Origin: Enoplosus armatus
Lineage: Eukaryota > Chordata > Actinopteri > Centrarchiformes > Enoplosidae
DNA: 64,000 nucleotides
Assembly (NCBI RefSeq): GCF_043641665.1
Contig: NC_092188.1
Span: 15,831,704 to 15,895,703 of the forward strand
Direction of reading: 5' to 3'
In this document: one piece after another, positions 48,661 through 61,300 of the stretch
How the letters are laid out: the number at the start of each line of letters is the position of its first letter
How positions within the stretch are numbered: position 1 is the first letter of the stretch
Notes under the pieces: generated by a model
Databases searched by the model: none
Seen by the model: only the letters and a program-made list of their open reading frames with translations
Told to the model about the DNA's origin: nothing
Made by a program: the position numbers and the translations under genes

Positions 48661-49632
48661 TGTACTGGTCAAAATGACCTTTGCTGCATTTATAGAGCAA
48701 TGAACGGCTGCTGTTGCTGTGCCAACTTTCCAGGAACTAACAAATAAGGCCTTGGTTTTAATTTAGCAATCATGGTATTTGAGTTTAGCCTGTGGGCTTT
48801 GGACCGATGTCATAGCCTGAAAGTTTTCTCAGTAATCCTTCAAACTCAAGTTAAAACATAAAAGTCACAAAAATCTAAAAAAATTATACATTTTACACAG
48901 CTTTACACAACACATCCACACAGGTTTGGCCTATTCTCTGCCACACAGACATGTATTTACAGTCCTTTATCTCCCTTTAGCAATAAGGGTAAATCAATTC
49001 AAGCAATGAGATCATCAAATTTGTGTCTCTGCAGCACCATCATCTGTGTGTGACAGTAAGGATGACTTTATTTTGTGACATAGTTCATGGTGCTAAAAAA
49101 ATATCACAATTGCTTTCTGTCAGTGCTATGCTACTACGTTTTGTTCCAAAGTCAGTGTGTGCTCTGTACATATGTGAAAAAGAAGAGATAAATTAAAATG
49201 ATTACTGAGGATGAATGTAATATAGGGAGTAGATATAATTTTTTTGTTTTGTTTTTTGATTTTATCTGCTTTGATTAAACAATTATCACCTGGCTGCAAA
49301 CATCTGGCATGTTGTGGACCTTCCCAGTACATTTTGCATGATCACATTATACATTTTAGTTTATGGCAAAAGTAATTTATCTTTGTTTATCTGTTTCAGG
49401 TGTAAGTTTGATTCAAAGCCATAACAGTTGGTCTTTTAACTCAAATGAATGCTACAGTATGCTAAAGTACAAATTATTATACAGTCTCCAAAGATCTAGA
49501 GCGAACATACTCCAGAACTGCAGCAATTTAAGTATATTTTGTTGTTGCTTGTTGTCATCTTTGTCCCATTTTCGTCTTTCCCCCTGGTTGTCATTAGTTG
49601 TCTGTGAGCTCAGGATGGATCTAAACACAGCG

Positions 49633-49636
<4 letters not shown>

Positions 49637-49669
<33 letters not shown>
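49637..49669. repeat. (CA)n microsatellite
   Basis: Uninterrupted CA run, 33 bases. Confidence 0.96.
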
Positions 49670-49671
<2 letters not shown>

Positions 49672-50083
49672 AGAGGGGAACAGACAGGTGACACAAGGGA
49701 CAGAGAGGCAGGAACTTCAAGAGTATCATCAGAGATTAAACAGCTTGGGACAGGCGTTGCATAGAGATCATTCAACTTGACAGTGTAACTGAGAGGCGGA
49801 GTCAAGTGTCAACAATAACAGATAGAAAACAAATACGACTGGCACCTGAAATTATTGAACAGAGGTTTTACTTATTCCTAAAAGTAACATCTTTGTCTTC
49901 ATAATGGTTTAAATTCCTCATTATTATTAATTATATACCAACTTACAAATAAAGATTTTTACATCAGACAATTCAAAAAAACATTTTCACTGAAGCTTTA
50001 TTTGTTACTCATTTTTTATACCACTCACTCTTTCCTCCATACAAACAATACTAAAATGGAGCAATGGGGTAAAAAGAAAAGAT

Positions 50084-50111
50084 CACACACACACACACAC
50101 ACACACACACA
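50084..50111. repeat. (CA)14 microsatellite
   Basis: Uninterrupted CA run, 28 bases. Confidence 0.96.
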
Positions 50112-50403
50112 GTCAGTATATTTGATCACATATACATCTGCAAAAACATATACAAAAAATATCTTCTTAATCAGTATTAAGTCATTCAAATAGCTGCTCA
50201 TTCTGACAACACAGTCATACTTTATATGTGCCACTCATCGCTCATTTCCCTGCACTAAAAACATTAGCAACGTGCAGACATACAGTGCCATGAACAGGTT
50301 ATTGACAACAGATTTAAAGGTTACGTCTGGTTCCATATCAGTTAATAAATTTGTTTCACAACAGCAATTCTACTGTATGTCATAGCAAAGCCATACTTGC
50401 GAA

Positions 50404-50404
<1 letters not shown>

Positions 50405-50476
<72 letters not shown>
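50405..50476. repeat. (AC)36 microsatellite, 72 bp
   Basis: Longest uninterrupted dinucleotide run in the window; probably highly polymorphic. Confidence 0.97.
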
Positions 50477-50478
<2 letters not shown>

Positions 50479-52084
50479 CTTGAGGAGTTTGGGTGCAGTC
50501 AGCCTCTGACAGTAGTTGCGGTGGGGACTAACTGTATCACAATCAGCATTAAAGAAAAATTCCAGGACTAAATTGCTGGTAGAATGGCCTCTTGCAAAGA
50601 AATGGCTGAGTCTACAGGTCCCCAGAGCAGCCATTACTGATGCTTCATTAACTCCAAGAGAAGTACTAATGTGCAGTTAAACATTAAAATAATCAACAAA
50701 AATTACATATTGCCATCTTTACTTCAAAATGACCCAATAGTTAAAAGATTTAGAGGTTAATAGAAATATATGTTAATTTGCACATCCTCCCCTCACAGAT
50801 GCAATCTTCAGTCCTGATAGAAAAATTAAAAAAACACTTGTAAAAGGTCTTTGACTTTTTTCTCTATGAAGAATTAGAGTTGAGTCAATATGTAAACTAA
50901 GCCAGAACAGGCAAGTCCAAAATACACCTGTAGTCAAAAAGTTGAGATTAAATTTCAAAGCAGGTATTAAAATACATTGAGATTGTGTCTCCAACATGAC
51001 TGGACAGATAACCATGCAGTTAACATGCTATACCCAAAGAAAGAAATTGCATTTTCATTAGGCAACCCATATAATGCATTTAAAGGGACAATCTGTAGTT
51101 TGTAGTTTTTCTTCATCGGGCACTGTAACACTACCAAAAAAATATATAACTTGTTAGCGTTGTTAGCAAAACTTATTATAACCAATCCATAAATGTAGCT
51201 GAAAGCTAACATGCGAGCCTGCAGCAGATAGCACCATTAATAACGAAGCCACTGTGCTGCTTTTAAAACTCCCAATGCTCCCAAACCTCTCATGAGTGAT
51301 GACAGAAAATAAAAGAATAATAATTCATAATTATAAAAATGTGAATGTGTCTTTTTGTGTTTGTTTTCACCATGCTTAGCATAAGCATCATACTCGGATT
51401 CATCAACTTTGATGGTGCAAAAGTAAAAGCTAATGAAGAGAAGAAATTGTGAATTTTGAAATTGTAATATCCATGGAAAAAAAACTATGAGCTTTCTGCT
51501 CAGAGCTGGTATGAAGTTGCATTGGGAGATGCTGCGGCGTGGCAGTTTCAGTCAGTCCCGTTACGGCTTACCTTCATTATTTAATTCAGCAGAGTTCAGG
51601 TAATACAAACAACCAGCAGATGTCTCTGCTGCTGATATGCTCGTCAACAGTTTTCAAATGTGCTCTTCCTCAAAAAGAACCAGAGCGAACACAGCACCAC
51701 GTTCCTGCTGAGAAGAAATACATTTGATTCATAAATTTCTGTTTTTGATCATATTTTCCATTCTTTGAGTGTGCAATGGTTTCCTCCCAAAAAGAGACAC
51801 TTCAAATGTATTTCTCTCAGTTTCACCACAGCTCTTTGTTCAATTACTCCATATCATGATACCAGGTATCAAGCACCGTTCACATGCTAAGCACTAATAC
51901 ATTAAGAACTATGTCACTATTAAATATCCTGCTGCTTCAGCACAAGAAGATATTTCTTGGGGAAAGTCTGACTACGCTCAAACTATTGAAAATCAACGTG
52001 TGCTCATATTGCACCACTTCATCACTTGTTACAGTTGTGCAATGCAAAACAACATAAGCAAAAGCTTCCTGTAATATCGCACAA

Positions 52085-52445
52085 TTTATTTAAAAAAATC
52101 TTTTAGCTTTACCTTTATGCTTACAAGGGTATAGCTAAAGCCCATGATTATCCATAGAAACTATAATAAAGTGTTCACTTGTTCTACAGCATAGTCAAGT
52201 CTCCTCACCAGGAGGAGCTGCCATCCTGTGCTTAAAAGACTTCATTAGTAATGCTTTCACTGGACAGTTTGAGAGCTGCATGGTCTAATTGGTATTTCAA
52301 GCGTCTTTCCACCCAGCTAGCACAATCTAACAGTGGGAGACATACCGACACAGTCCACAGTTTTTCATGACAAGGTCACGCATGCACAGGGTCAGTGACA
52401 GAGGTTGGTGGGACGTAACAGAGAGTAAACGATCACACACACTCA

Positions 52446-52484
<39 letters not shown>

Positions 52485-53147
52485 ATAAACCAGGGCTCTC
52501 TCTCCTCTGGGCATGCTCTTTTGTTGTGGCCACACAAGGGCAGCCTTTGTATGCCATCAGACTGTGACCAAGTACGAGCGTGTCTAAGAGAGAGTATGTG
52601 CATATTTGTGTCCTAGTGTCTGTTTATGCATGAGTTTGTGTATATGTGTGTGTGTGTGTACTGGTATTTGTGCCCTGTTTTTTGAGCTGCTCTCCCACTG
52701 TGCTGGCAGGACAGCGCAGATAGAGGACTGGAAAGAAAGTGAGCCTCCTTTCTCTCTTCACACTGTTGTATTGTTGTTGGAGCAGGAAGGCTGGTGTTGA
52801 GATGGGTATGGAGGGGGGAAGTGGAGGGAGGCCAGCGCCCTGGTGGTGGTGGTGGCACCAGAGATGTTCACTCAGCAAGTTTCTCTTTCCTGCTGAGCTT
52901 ATGTTTGATGTATTGTCTTAAGCTTACAATATGGCAGAAGAGCCCCATGTACATCCAGTGCCATAGGTTCAAATCCTGCATCATATCGTACCATCATGGT
53001 TTTGTCCTAACTCTTTGCTCTGTCTTGTCCCGAACAAATAAATAACGCAATGTTTTCCCATTTTAAGTTGGCTGAATGCCCTTTCACTTGTCTTTGAGAG
53101 AACACCGTGGACTGAGGGCCTGGTAAAAGAAAGTGAAGAGGGGATTT
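52085..53147 (-). other. mboat1: mboat1 3' UTR (extent inferred)
   Basis: The nearest minus-strand AATAAA after the mboat1 stop is at 52085-52090, giving a UTR of about 1.06 kb. A CA run lies at 52449-52482. Minus-strand AATAAA also occurs at 49997-50002. Confidence 0.4.
52449..52482. repeat. (CA)n microsatellite
   Basis: CA run of 34 bases preceded by CACTCACTCA variants. Confidence 0.95.
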
Positions 53148-53325
53148 TCAGTCTACTTTGTCATTGTTGTTGGAGTGAACAGGCTGGCACTGGGCTGAGC
53201 ACGAAGACGAGAAGGAGGAGGAGGAAAATGTTTTGGGGGTGGCAGAGGGTTCCCTGGGTTTGTGTTTCCAATGCAGGGCGATCGCAGCCAGAATGCTGAT
53301 GATGTGCACATGGAAGTACATAGAC
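53148..53325 (-). CDS. mboat1: mboat1 exon 13 (last coding)
   Basis: SMYFHVHIISILAAIALHWK (last membrane segment), then a tail HKPREPSATPKTFSSSSFSS and SNNNDKVD before TGA. The tail differs from human, as expected for this region. Confidence 0.9.
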
Positions 53326-53426
53326 CTGGGAAAGAAAGGAGGAAAAACTTGTAACTTTTGAAACTATTGATCAGTAGTAAAATGTGACTTTAAGTTATTG
53401 AGCAGGTCACAAAAACTACTATTTGA

Positions 53427-53461
<35 letters not shown>

Positions 53462-56400
53462 TAACTGATATTTTGAGATGTATAAAAAATGAATTCTAGG
53501 GCTCAACATTTCTTTTCAACCTTGATAAATGTCATCAGCCAGTAGAAAGGGCATTGTTGGCATAGCGGCTCTTAATATACCATCTATATGCCACTAAAAG
53601 CCTGCAAATTTATCACAAATGTTTAAAACTGTTGGACAAGGACAGAATACAAATTTAAATAGTAACGGAAATTCAGGTTGAAAGATGACCAAAACACAGT
53701 TACATCACAGGTACATCTCTCATAACCACATCTCACTGTTTCTCCCTTCTCATGTTAAGGTTTGTTCAAACTTCAATACAGATTATGTGGTTTGCTGCAG
53801 AGTGGCACGTGCTTCTATACATACTAATTGGGGGGCTGTGTTCTTCACATGCACAACAGAAAACAATATGGTGACCTCATAACAGCAAGAAGAGCTCCTT
53901 TGTTTCTTGTATTTGGCTGAACAACATGAAAAAGTCAAAAGAGAAAATGGCGAGTGTGACCACTTGATGAGAATAGGACCAAAGATGGGAAATACAGTAT
54001 ACTGGTGCAAGAAGTGAGGAGCATTGACGAAGAGGAGCATCACCAGTACTTGGCATGCGCAGCCGGCACACAGACCCACATGGCCACACGGATGTGGCAA
54101 ACATGAATTGGACTTAAAGGATAGGAGGACTAAAGACGAGTATTACGTACCTGTAATAAACCAAAGTGGGCTCTACTGCAAGAAGAAGAAAAGGCATGAC
54201 AGTGTAGCAGATGGCCAGCTGGGTGGCTGCCCAAGTTAAGATGTCGTAACCCAGCTTCAAGCCTCTGAAGCCCAGGAAGTAGTGGCGAACAGACTTCCGT
54301 ATCTGGTGTGGAGAGACAGATGAAGAGAGGGGTAAATAACTGTTTTCACACCAGTGAAAGGATGAGTGTATTTGAGCTACAGTATGCTGTAATTCCAAGT
54401 AACCCAAGTTACTATTAAGTTACTTTAATACTAAGAAGTGTTACTGTTTGTTTTTTGGAAATTTAATAAAGCTATCAAAATTGCAAAATTACAATTGGAA
54501 AAAATACTGACTGTCCATTTGTAGACTGTTCATTTTCCTACCAGATGCTTGAGTATTAAGGAGGTACTCACAGTTCGTGCTGCCATAGTGATGGGGATAG
54601 CAGTGATGAAGGTGAAATAGTACCCTGGATAAACACCGTGCCACAGGGCAGACAGGATAAAGGTCAACGCCAACCTGTGCTTGGGGGCTCGGTCATAACA
54701 CACCCTGAAAAGACGAGAGGAGTCTAACATATTCAAAAGAGTTTGTGAAATGGAAAACTGAGTAAACGTTTCTGTCTGTGTGAGTATTGAAGCTGACATT
54801 TGCAGCACTTACGTTTTGAGCCAAATTCCTGTTCGAATATTCCAGTTGTCTATAAATGTCTTAAAGCTGGTTGCAGTCTGAAAAATTATCAATAAATATC
54901 AATAACCACATAACAGTAACTGCATGCCTCGCTGTCATGCCTTAACTCACTGCCGGACTTAAATCAACATAAATGTACATGAAATTTAACACAGTATAGA
55001 GAGACCGCTATGTAAAACATCGAGGGTACCTCAATCCCCAAGATGTTGAGGTTGCAGATGAGGTCCCAAGATGGCTTTCCAGTTTCATCCATCCCCAAGA
55101 AACCATAACCTGCAGCGTTGTTGACTGCATCAGCTGACAGGATGGAGGGAAAAAAAAAATCACATGACTTCTCTGTAATAACATTATGAAGAGTCGGTCT
55201 AGAGCTGCTCTATTTGTAAAGTGTCATGAGATGACTTTTGTTGTGATTTGGCGCTATATAAATAAAATTGAATTGAAAATTGAATTGAATTGAACTTCCA
55301 TGACAATAACAATGTAGCTCATGTTCCCGTCATCATGTTACCACAATTGGATAACTATAACTGAAACACACACACTGCTCACCCAGTGTCCAGGCGAAGT
55401 AGAATTTGGGCCTTGCTGCTTGTATGGAGAAGAAAGCGTAGGTGAGCCTGGTGAGAAATGGGGCGTGGCTGACAAAGTGGGGGTCCACGTTGTACGTTAT
55501 CGGCAAGGACCGAGTCACAGTGAGGAAGAACAGCATACAGCCGCAGCAGACCAGCAATTTCCAACAGACAGCGTTCTGCAGAGGAAACGGATAACTGCTG
55601 AGCAGCGATTGAAACACACATTATGAATGTGACATGATGACCACTGGACCAAGTTTCAGACCAACAACAAGGACCCACGAACAAAGATAATTACTGCTTT
55701 ATGCTAGATTCACTTCAGATTTCAGACAGCTGTGGAAAAGTCTCGGTGAATACACAAATCAAACTAGGAGAAGACTGCAAGAAAAGTGGCCTAGAATAGA
55801 CTGACAGATTTAAAACCACCTCGACTATAGACCCAGGTCGTGCTGTGTCATTAAGTAAAATCAGTAGAGCGAGCACCAACCAGATATGCATTCATGAACT
55901 TACGAGAGGTGACGGGTCCGGTGTCTTATCATAGCCGTTCTGCCCATTACACGTCCCAGAATGCCGTCTGAGCCTCCTGCTGATGTGTCTGCCCGCTATG
56001 AAGTCTATGTAGTCCTTATAGTTATTGCATGGTCCCACCAAGACACTCAGGAAGTTCAGATTGTAACTCAGGTACTCAATGAGAGAAGGCCTCACACTGC
56101 AGAAAGAACAACAGGAGCACTGAGTCACTGAAAACAGAGAACGCTAATTTCAGTATGATGACAGTGATCACTTCAGGTGAAATGCAACAGTGTTACTGTT
56201 TATTTTGGGTGGAAGTTGTGAGAAAATGTGAGAAATTGAATTGTTAATTTAAATAAAAATTAACAATTTCAACTGTACTATTGCTTGTCAGATAAAACAT
56301 TCTGTGAATGACAAATTCAAATGTCATAAATTAGCTTTTGTTTTGGTTCCTTTGGCCCTCTGATTACAGCAGTTACGCAACTATTTAAGGAACCAGGGTT

Positions 56401-58298
56401 GGGTATCGAGAACTGATTATGAATTGTAACCAATTCCAAATACTGATGAACCAGGACATCATGAAGAAATCAGCTTGTCAATTGTCTGAATCAGAATGAA
56501 TAAAAGTGGTATCCAAACCTACAGGGAGCACAGGAATCTTAAAGTAAGCTAACAACCACGAGACAATAACCACATTTAGAGCAACACTGTGTGTTATCGT
56601 TGTTTGATACATTTCAAAATGGATTTTAACGTGGCATGCATGGTACGCTGATGAATGTGGTTTTATCAATTCACATGCATAAAAATGTAATATTTTCCAT
56701 GCAAAATGATGCCTCTGTTTTAAGTTCCCAGCATGCTTTTTACATGAACAAGCTATTCACCATGATTGCATCTCCTTGTCACTGTCCTTCGTGGCTAAAG
56801 GAAAAGAAACAGTCATTTATTCTTTAAATAAGGTGTTGATTCTGATGCAACCTTCTGCACATACAGTATGTTGACAGGGACACTGGGTCCAGATACATAT
56901 CAGTGCTACAGTGTAAACTATGTGCACCTAAATGGTCAGGTTTAAAACACAATCAGCTACATTCAGGAAGGAGAAATGAAGAAGAATCTCATCAGAGACC
57001 TCAACTTCATCATTATTCACAGAGCACAGTGCTCTGACTTGTCTCCAAAGAGTCTGTCTCTTGAACACTGCAACATATAATGACCACTGTATAAAAAAAA
57101 AGACTGAAGTCATTAGTATGTTTTACCACAGTAAAAACTTACTTTACAGCCAGAAGCTTCTGCTCCGGGGTCAGTTGTTCAGATTTCTTACACATACCTG
57201 AAAAACAAGGGATGGAGTCATTTTGCCACTTTTCACCAAATAATACAATGAATGATGGCTGAATTCCATTTAGATGCTTCATTTTCAAGGTCCTGGTTTT
57301 GTACATGCTGGCTCACTGTCACACTGTCATTCACTGACATTCATATAGAATAGTAAGTAATTGTGAGAGCATGTTGCCTTCACGATGAAAGGCTTGCCAA
57401 TATCAGTGTGCATTTGAGTGTGTATGTGTGTGTGTGTTTGTGTGCATCCTCTCCTCTGCTTTACCGTCATGGAGGTGGAAGGCCAGCGTGGTGATCTTCT
57501 GGGTTACTATCATCAGAGGTCTGAGCAGAAAAAAATTAAATTTGAATTGTTTAATTCAACTGTAAAAGTTTGGAGAAAAAAGCTGATATGCACTGCTGAA
57601 CACACACTGTTGGTAACTACAATTAGACACTAATTTTGTGGAGAAGGTTTTAGTGAAAGAGAGCACTTTTCAGTCATTTATTATATGACCGTCCTGAAAC
57701 AAAGCACGTCCTAAGCAAACGCCCACCGAGCCTCTGTCTGAGGCCACAGCATTTATTTCCCCCCCGTGAATCACTTCATTCTTTTCCAGCAGTGCTAAAT
57801 CAGGTCACTTGTTAATCAAATGCAATTCTTTCAAATCCCTAAATTTTCACTTAATCATTAAGTCTCTCTTTTGAAACCAGTTACAGCCTCATCTTCATCT
57901 TGACAAGTGTCATGTGTTCTACAGAAATTCCTGTTCTAAAGTTGATTACACCAACAAAGATTTCATCCATCAAATACTGCAGGTTTTTTCACAATTCACT
58001 TTCAAATGTATGAACATTTACCACTGGTATTTCAGACACTGTCGACCAGAACAACATACAATATACAGTTTAAATAAAGTTTAAATTTCAGTTTCAGTTG
58101 TTTCAGTAAGTTAGCCATTTATGGGTACCAAAAAGTGCTGGAAGTGATGCGACGGTGGAGGGCATTGAGGTCCTGTACAGTAAGTCTGAACAGACTAGTT
58201 TCACACCCCCTCTCCTAGTTTCATTCACAGATAGAGACCTCTCTGTCCCAAGAATGCGAGTGTGTGTGCACAAAAGCACACATAAACTACACCTCTCC

Positions 58299-58329
<31 letters not shown>

Positions 58330-61300
58330 TGGTTCCTGTGTGTGAGTGGGCTGCATTGTGTGCACTGCATGGAAAGCTGAGGCAGAGAGGGGCTGGCCGA
58401 GCGGCTGGCAGTGCCAGCTCAATGAGAGTTGGCAGTTGGCTTAGGAGAAACATTTTCAGGGTGACCAGCCAGTATGTGCAATGCTCCACCACTGCAGCCC
58501 ACAGACTCTGTTTTTTCCATGTAGACGATGTAAAAGTTGGCACTGTACACGCGATTGTGCCCCAGTTCAATTTCAGTTCTGCTGCCTTGCACAAAGTCAG
58601 AAAAGATCAGCTTATGGAAGTGCTCACTGACAAACGGGAGAATAGCACACAGACTTTAGAGACAAGCTCTAGATTAACTGTGTTTCCTCCAACAGGGAAA
58701 GCAACACAACACATCAAGGTGATAATGCGGACAACGCAGTAGAAAACAGCAAATTACAAACATAAGTGAAAACATTTGTTAAAAAATAAGCCCACTGAGT
58801 CAAACAACCTTAGTTTAAATGTTTAAGTATTTCATTCGGCACCAGAATCCTTCACCAAATCTTGTGTAAGTAGTTTCACATATAAAAAACCATCTCTGGG
58901 ATTCACAACCATTTATCTGTCTAATTTGAAAGCTTAAAGAAGCTGGATCTCTAATTCAATATACGACCCTACCCAAGGCTGACTCACAGGCCTGGCTGCT
59001 CATCACCAAAGTCACACGGAGTGCAAGTGAGGCTGCCAGCAAATTCATCCACACCAGAACTGGACCATAAAGCTGCCTAATACAGGAGCCAGCAAAGTCA
59101 ACTGTCACCTTTTAAAGAACAACTGCACACAAAAAACACTACTACCCACTTTATTTGGTACGAATTCTTCTTTTGCCACCTCAGTCATTATCCTGACAAA
59201 ACACATGCATTTGCAGCTCCATGTTTAGTTAAATATTTGTCTGTTTTTTCTGAGCCCCGGGAGGCCCAGCTCTCTCTATGAGAGAATAACCAGTATGTCA
59301 ACAAAATGATGACCCTCTTTATCAAAGCAACTGCATGCCATCAATGTGAAAGTAGCTAGGGAAAAAAGTTGCAGTTAATGTCTGTGGGCAGAGTTTTGAT
59401 TTAAAAATAGTAATTTTAGATGATGCAATCTTTCATTCATGAAATAATGAGCAATGACAGAGGCATCGCCCATCTTCTGTTATAGGGAAACCCCTCCTGC
59501 TTTCTTCTTTTAGGACTTCTTTATGACCCTGAGTCCAAAAGAGAGCATGTCATGTTGTAATGAAAAGAAACCCTTAAAATAAAGAGCTATGTTTCTCTTT
59601 ATGAAGAGTAAACTGCCCACTCCTTTAGAAGCAGCCTTGTTTCTAACACAACAAAGTCACAGTTGCCAGGAGGCGGCAAAGCACTTTAGCTCTACCTGGC
59701 AGGTAAATGTCAACTGTGTGCTTCTTTTTAATCAGTGGTGTTGTATTTACACAAGGCCGTGGCACTGGCAACTGTGTAAGCAGGCACAGCGCCATTTGGA
59801 AACGTTAACTGATAACACAAGAACTGCTCTCAAACTGAAATGATTAATATGCTGTCACCAGAAAGGTGTGGCAAAGAGAGGGGAAAAGAGGTGAGACAGC
59901 CGAGTGATTATGTTTTTTCCTTACCCAGAGAAGTCAGTGGACAGTATTCCATAGTTAAAGATGAAGACCCTGCTCACTTGGCACGCTGTCAGGTAGCCCA
60001 TAGCTATCACCATGGAGTACCTGTATGTGGAGAAATGAACAAAACCAAATCAGACAAAAGACTATTAAGATGTTCTGATGATAAATACAAAACCTGCACG
60101 TATTACCAAGTAGGGCTACCACCCTTGGGTGATTAAGAAATGTCTTTTACTATATGCTGATAAAGGTATTAGTCATAAGAGATTACTAATAATCTAATTT
60201 ATTTGTTCACAGTGAAATTAGTGGCTTTAAAAATATGTAAGTGGCAACATGCAATTGAATTAGATGAACAATCTTTTTAAAGATTTTAAAGGTGTATAAT
60301 GTATCCTAAGTTATGAGAGGAGCTGCTACTTGAGACCATTAAAATGTATGAACGGACCTAATCTAAGATAAAATTAATAGCAAATCTGGCTCAAGTTCAA
60401 ATGAATTAAAGCCATTGAAAATAATGGTTATCCATATAGTGAATCAGAGAAATGTTTAACACCGGGATCGCCACAACTAATTCCTAAAAGTCACAAATAT
60501 TGACATTATAACATAGCAAACTCGTTTGTTGTGGTTGCGCACTAGAGTGTCCTTAGTTACTTCCTCTCACCCTGAGCCAGTGATAAAGAGGTGTGTAATA
60601 TGGTATGTATGTTTACACTGGGACACGGTTTACACACTGTGTTTTACTTCCACTTGTACATAACAAGTCCAGTTTATCTTCCTCTCCCTGCAGGTAATCC
60701 CTTCACATGTGAATACCGGAGCAACCTCACCAAACCTCAACTATCTTGCTCTATTTATAAAAAAAAAAAACCTACTGTGACACACTTGAGCCAAGTTGTT
60801 TCAAGCCAACACACACACAACCAAATATGAAGAAACATTTCTGTACACTTGTAAAGCTACACAAACACACATGGCTGCAAAGAGAGAAATAGGCATTTAA
60901 AAATGCACACACACACAGTCCGACTGTCTCCATTGATTTAACAGACTGGTATGGCTGGCGTGTCGGGCTGCCTTTCACCTGACGTGTATAATGCGTGGGA
61001 GGGAGTTAATTAATAGGTAAACTCAAGGGGGGGAGCAACAAGAAACCTTTGTCAAATGTCAAAAACTGCCTTACTACAAATACAAATACAAATACATGCC
61101 CTTATCTAGACTAAGCCATCTGCCCGCTCCATCAAACGCACAGCTATGACGTAAATGGTTTCTGTGCTGATCTTGTCTAGACGAGTTTTACCTGAAAACA
61201 ACAATAACTAGCACTGCACAAATATCATGAAAATGAGATGCTGCTGTTGTAGTAGTTCAGTCATCCACCTGTCGGCATGATGAGAGACAGACAGGTCAGC

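Larger units (their letters stand above)
47480..52080. other. tmem65-mboat1 intergenic region
   Basis: tmem65 and mboat1 converge here, so this is a 3'-3' interval. It holds a dispersed repeat remnant (48450-48660) and CA tracts at 49637-49669, 50084-50111 and 50405-50476. No coding gene seen. Confidence 0.65.

Noticed and set aside
52860..53045. Possible tRNA-derived SINE: GGTTCAAATCC B-box-like motif near 52967 with an AAATAA-rich end
   Set aside because: No convincing A box at the right spacing; single motif matches are common.
58155..58742. 195-codon open frame (+) and an overlapping 163-codon frame (-) in mboat1 intron 4
   Set aside because: Both run through a CT/CA microsatellite, overlap each other on opposite strands, lack any family resemblance and lie in a well-defined intron.
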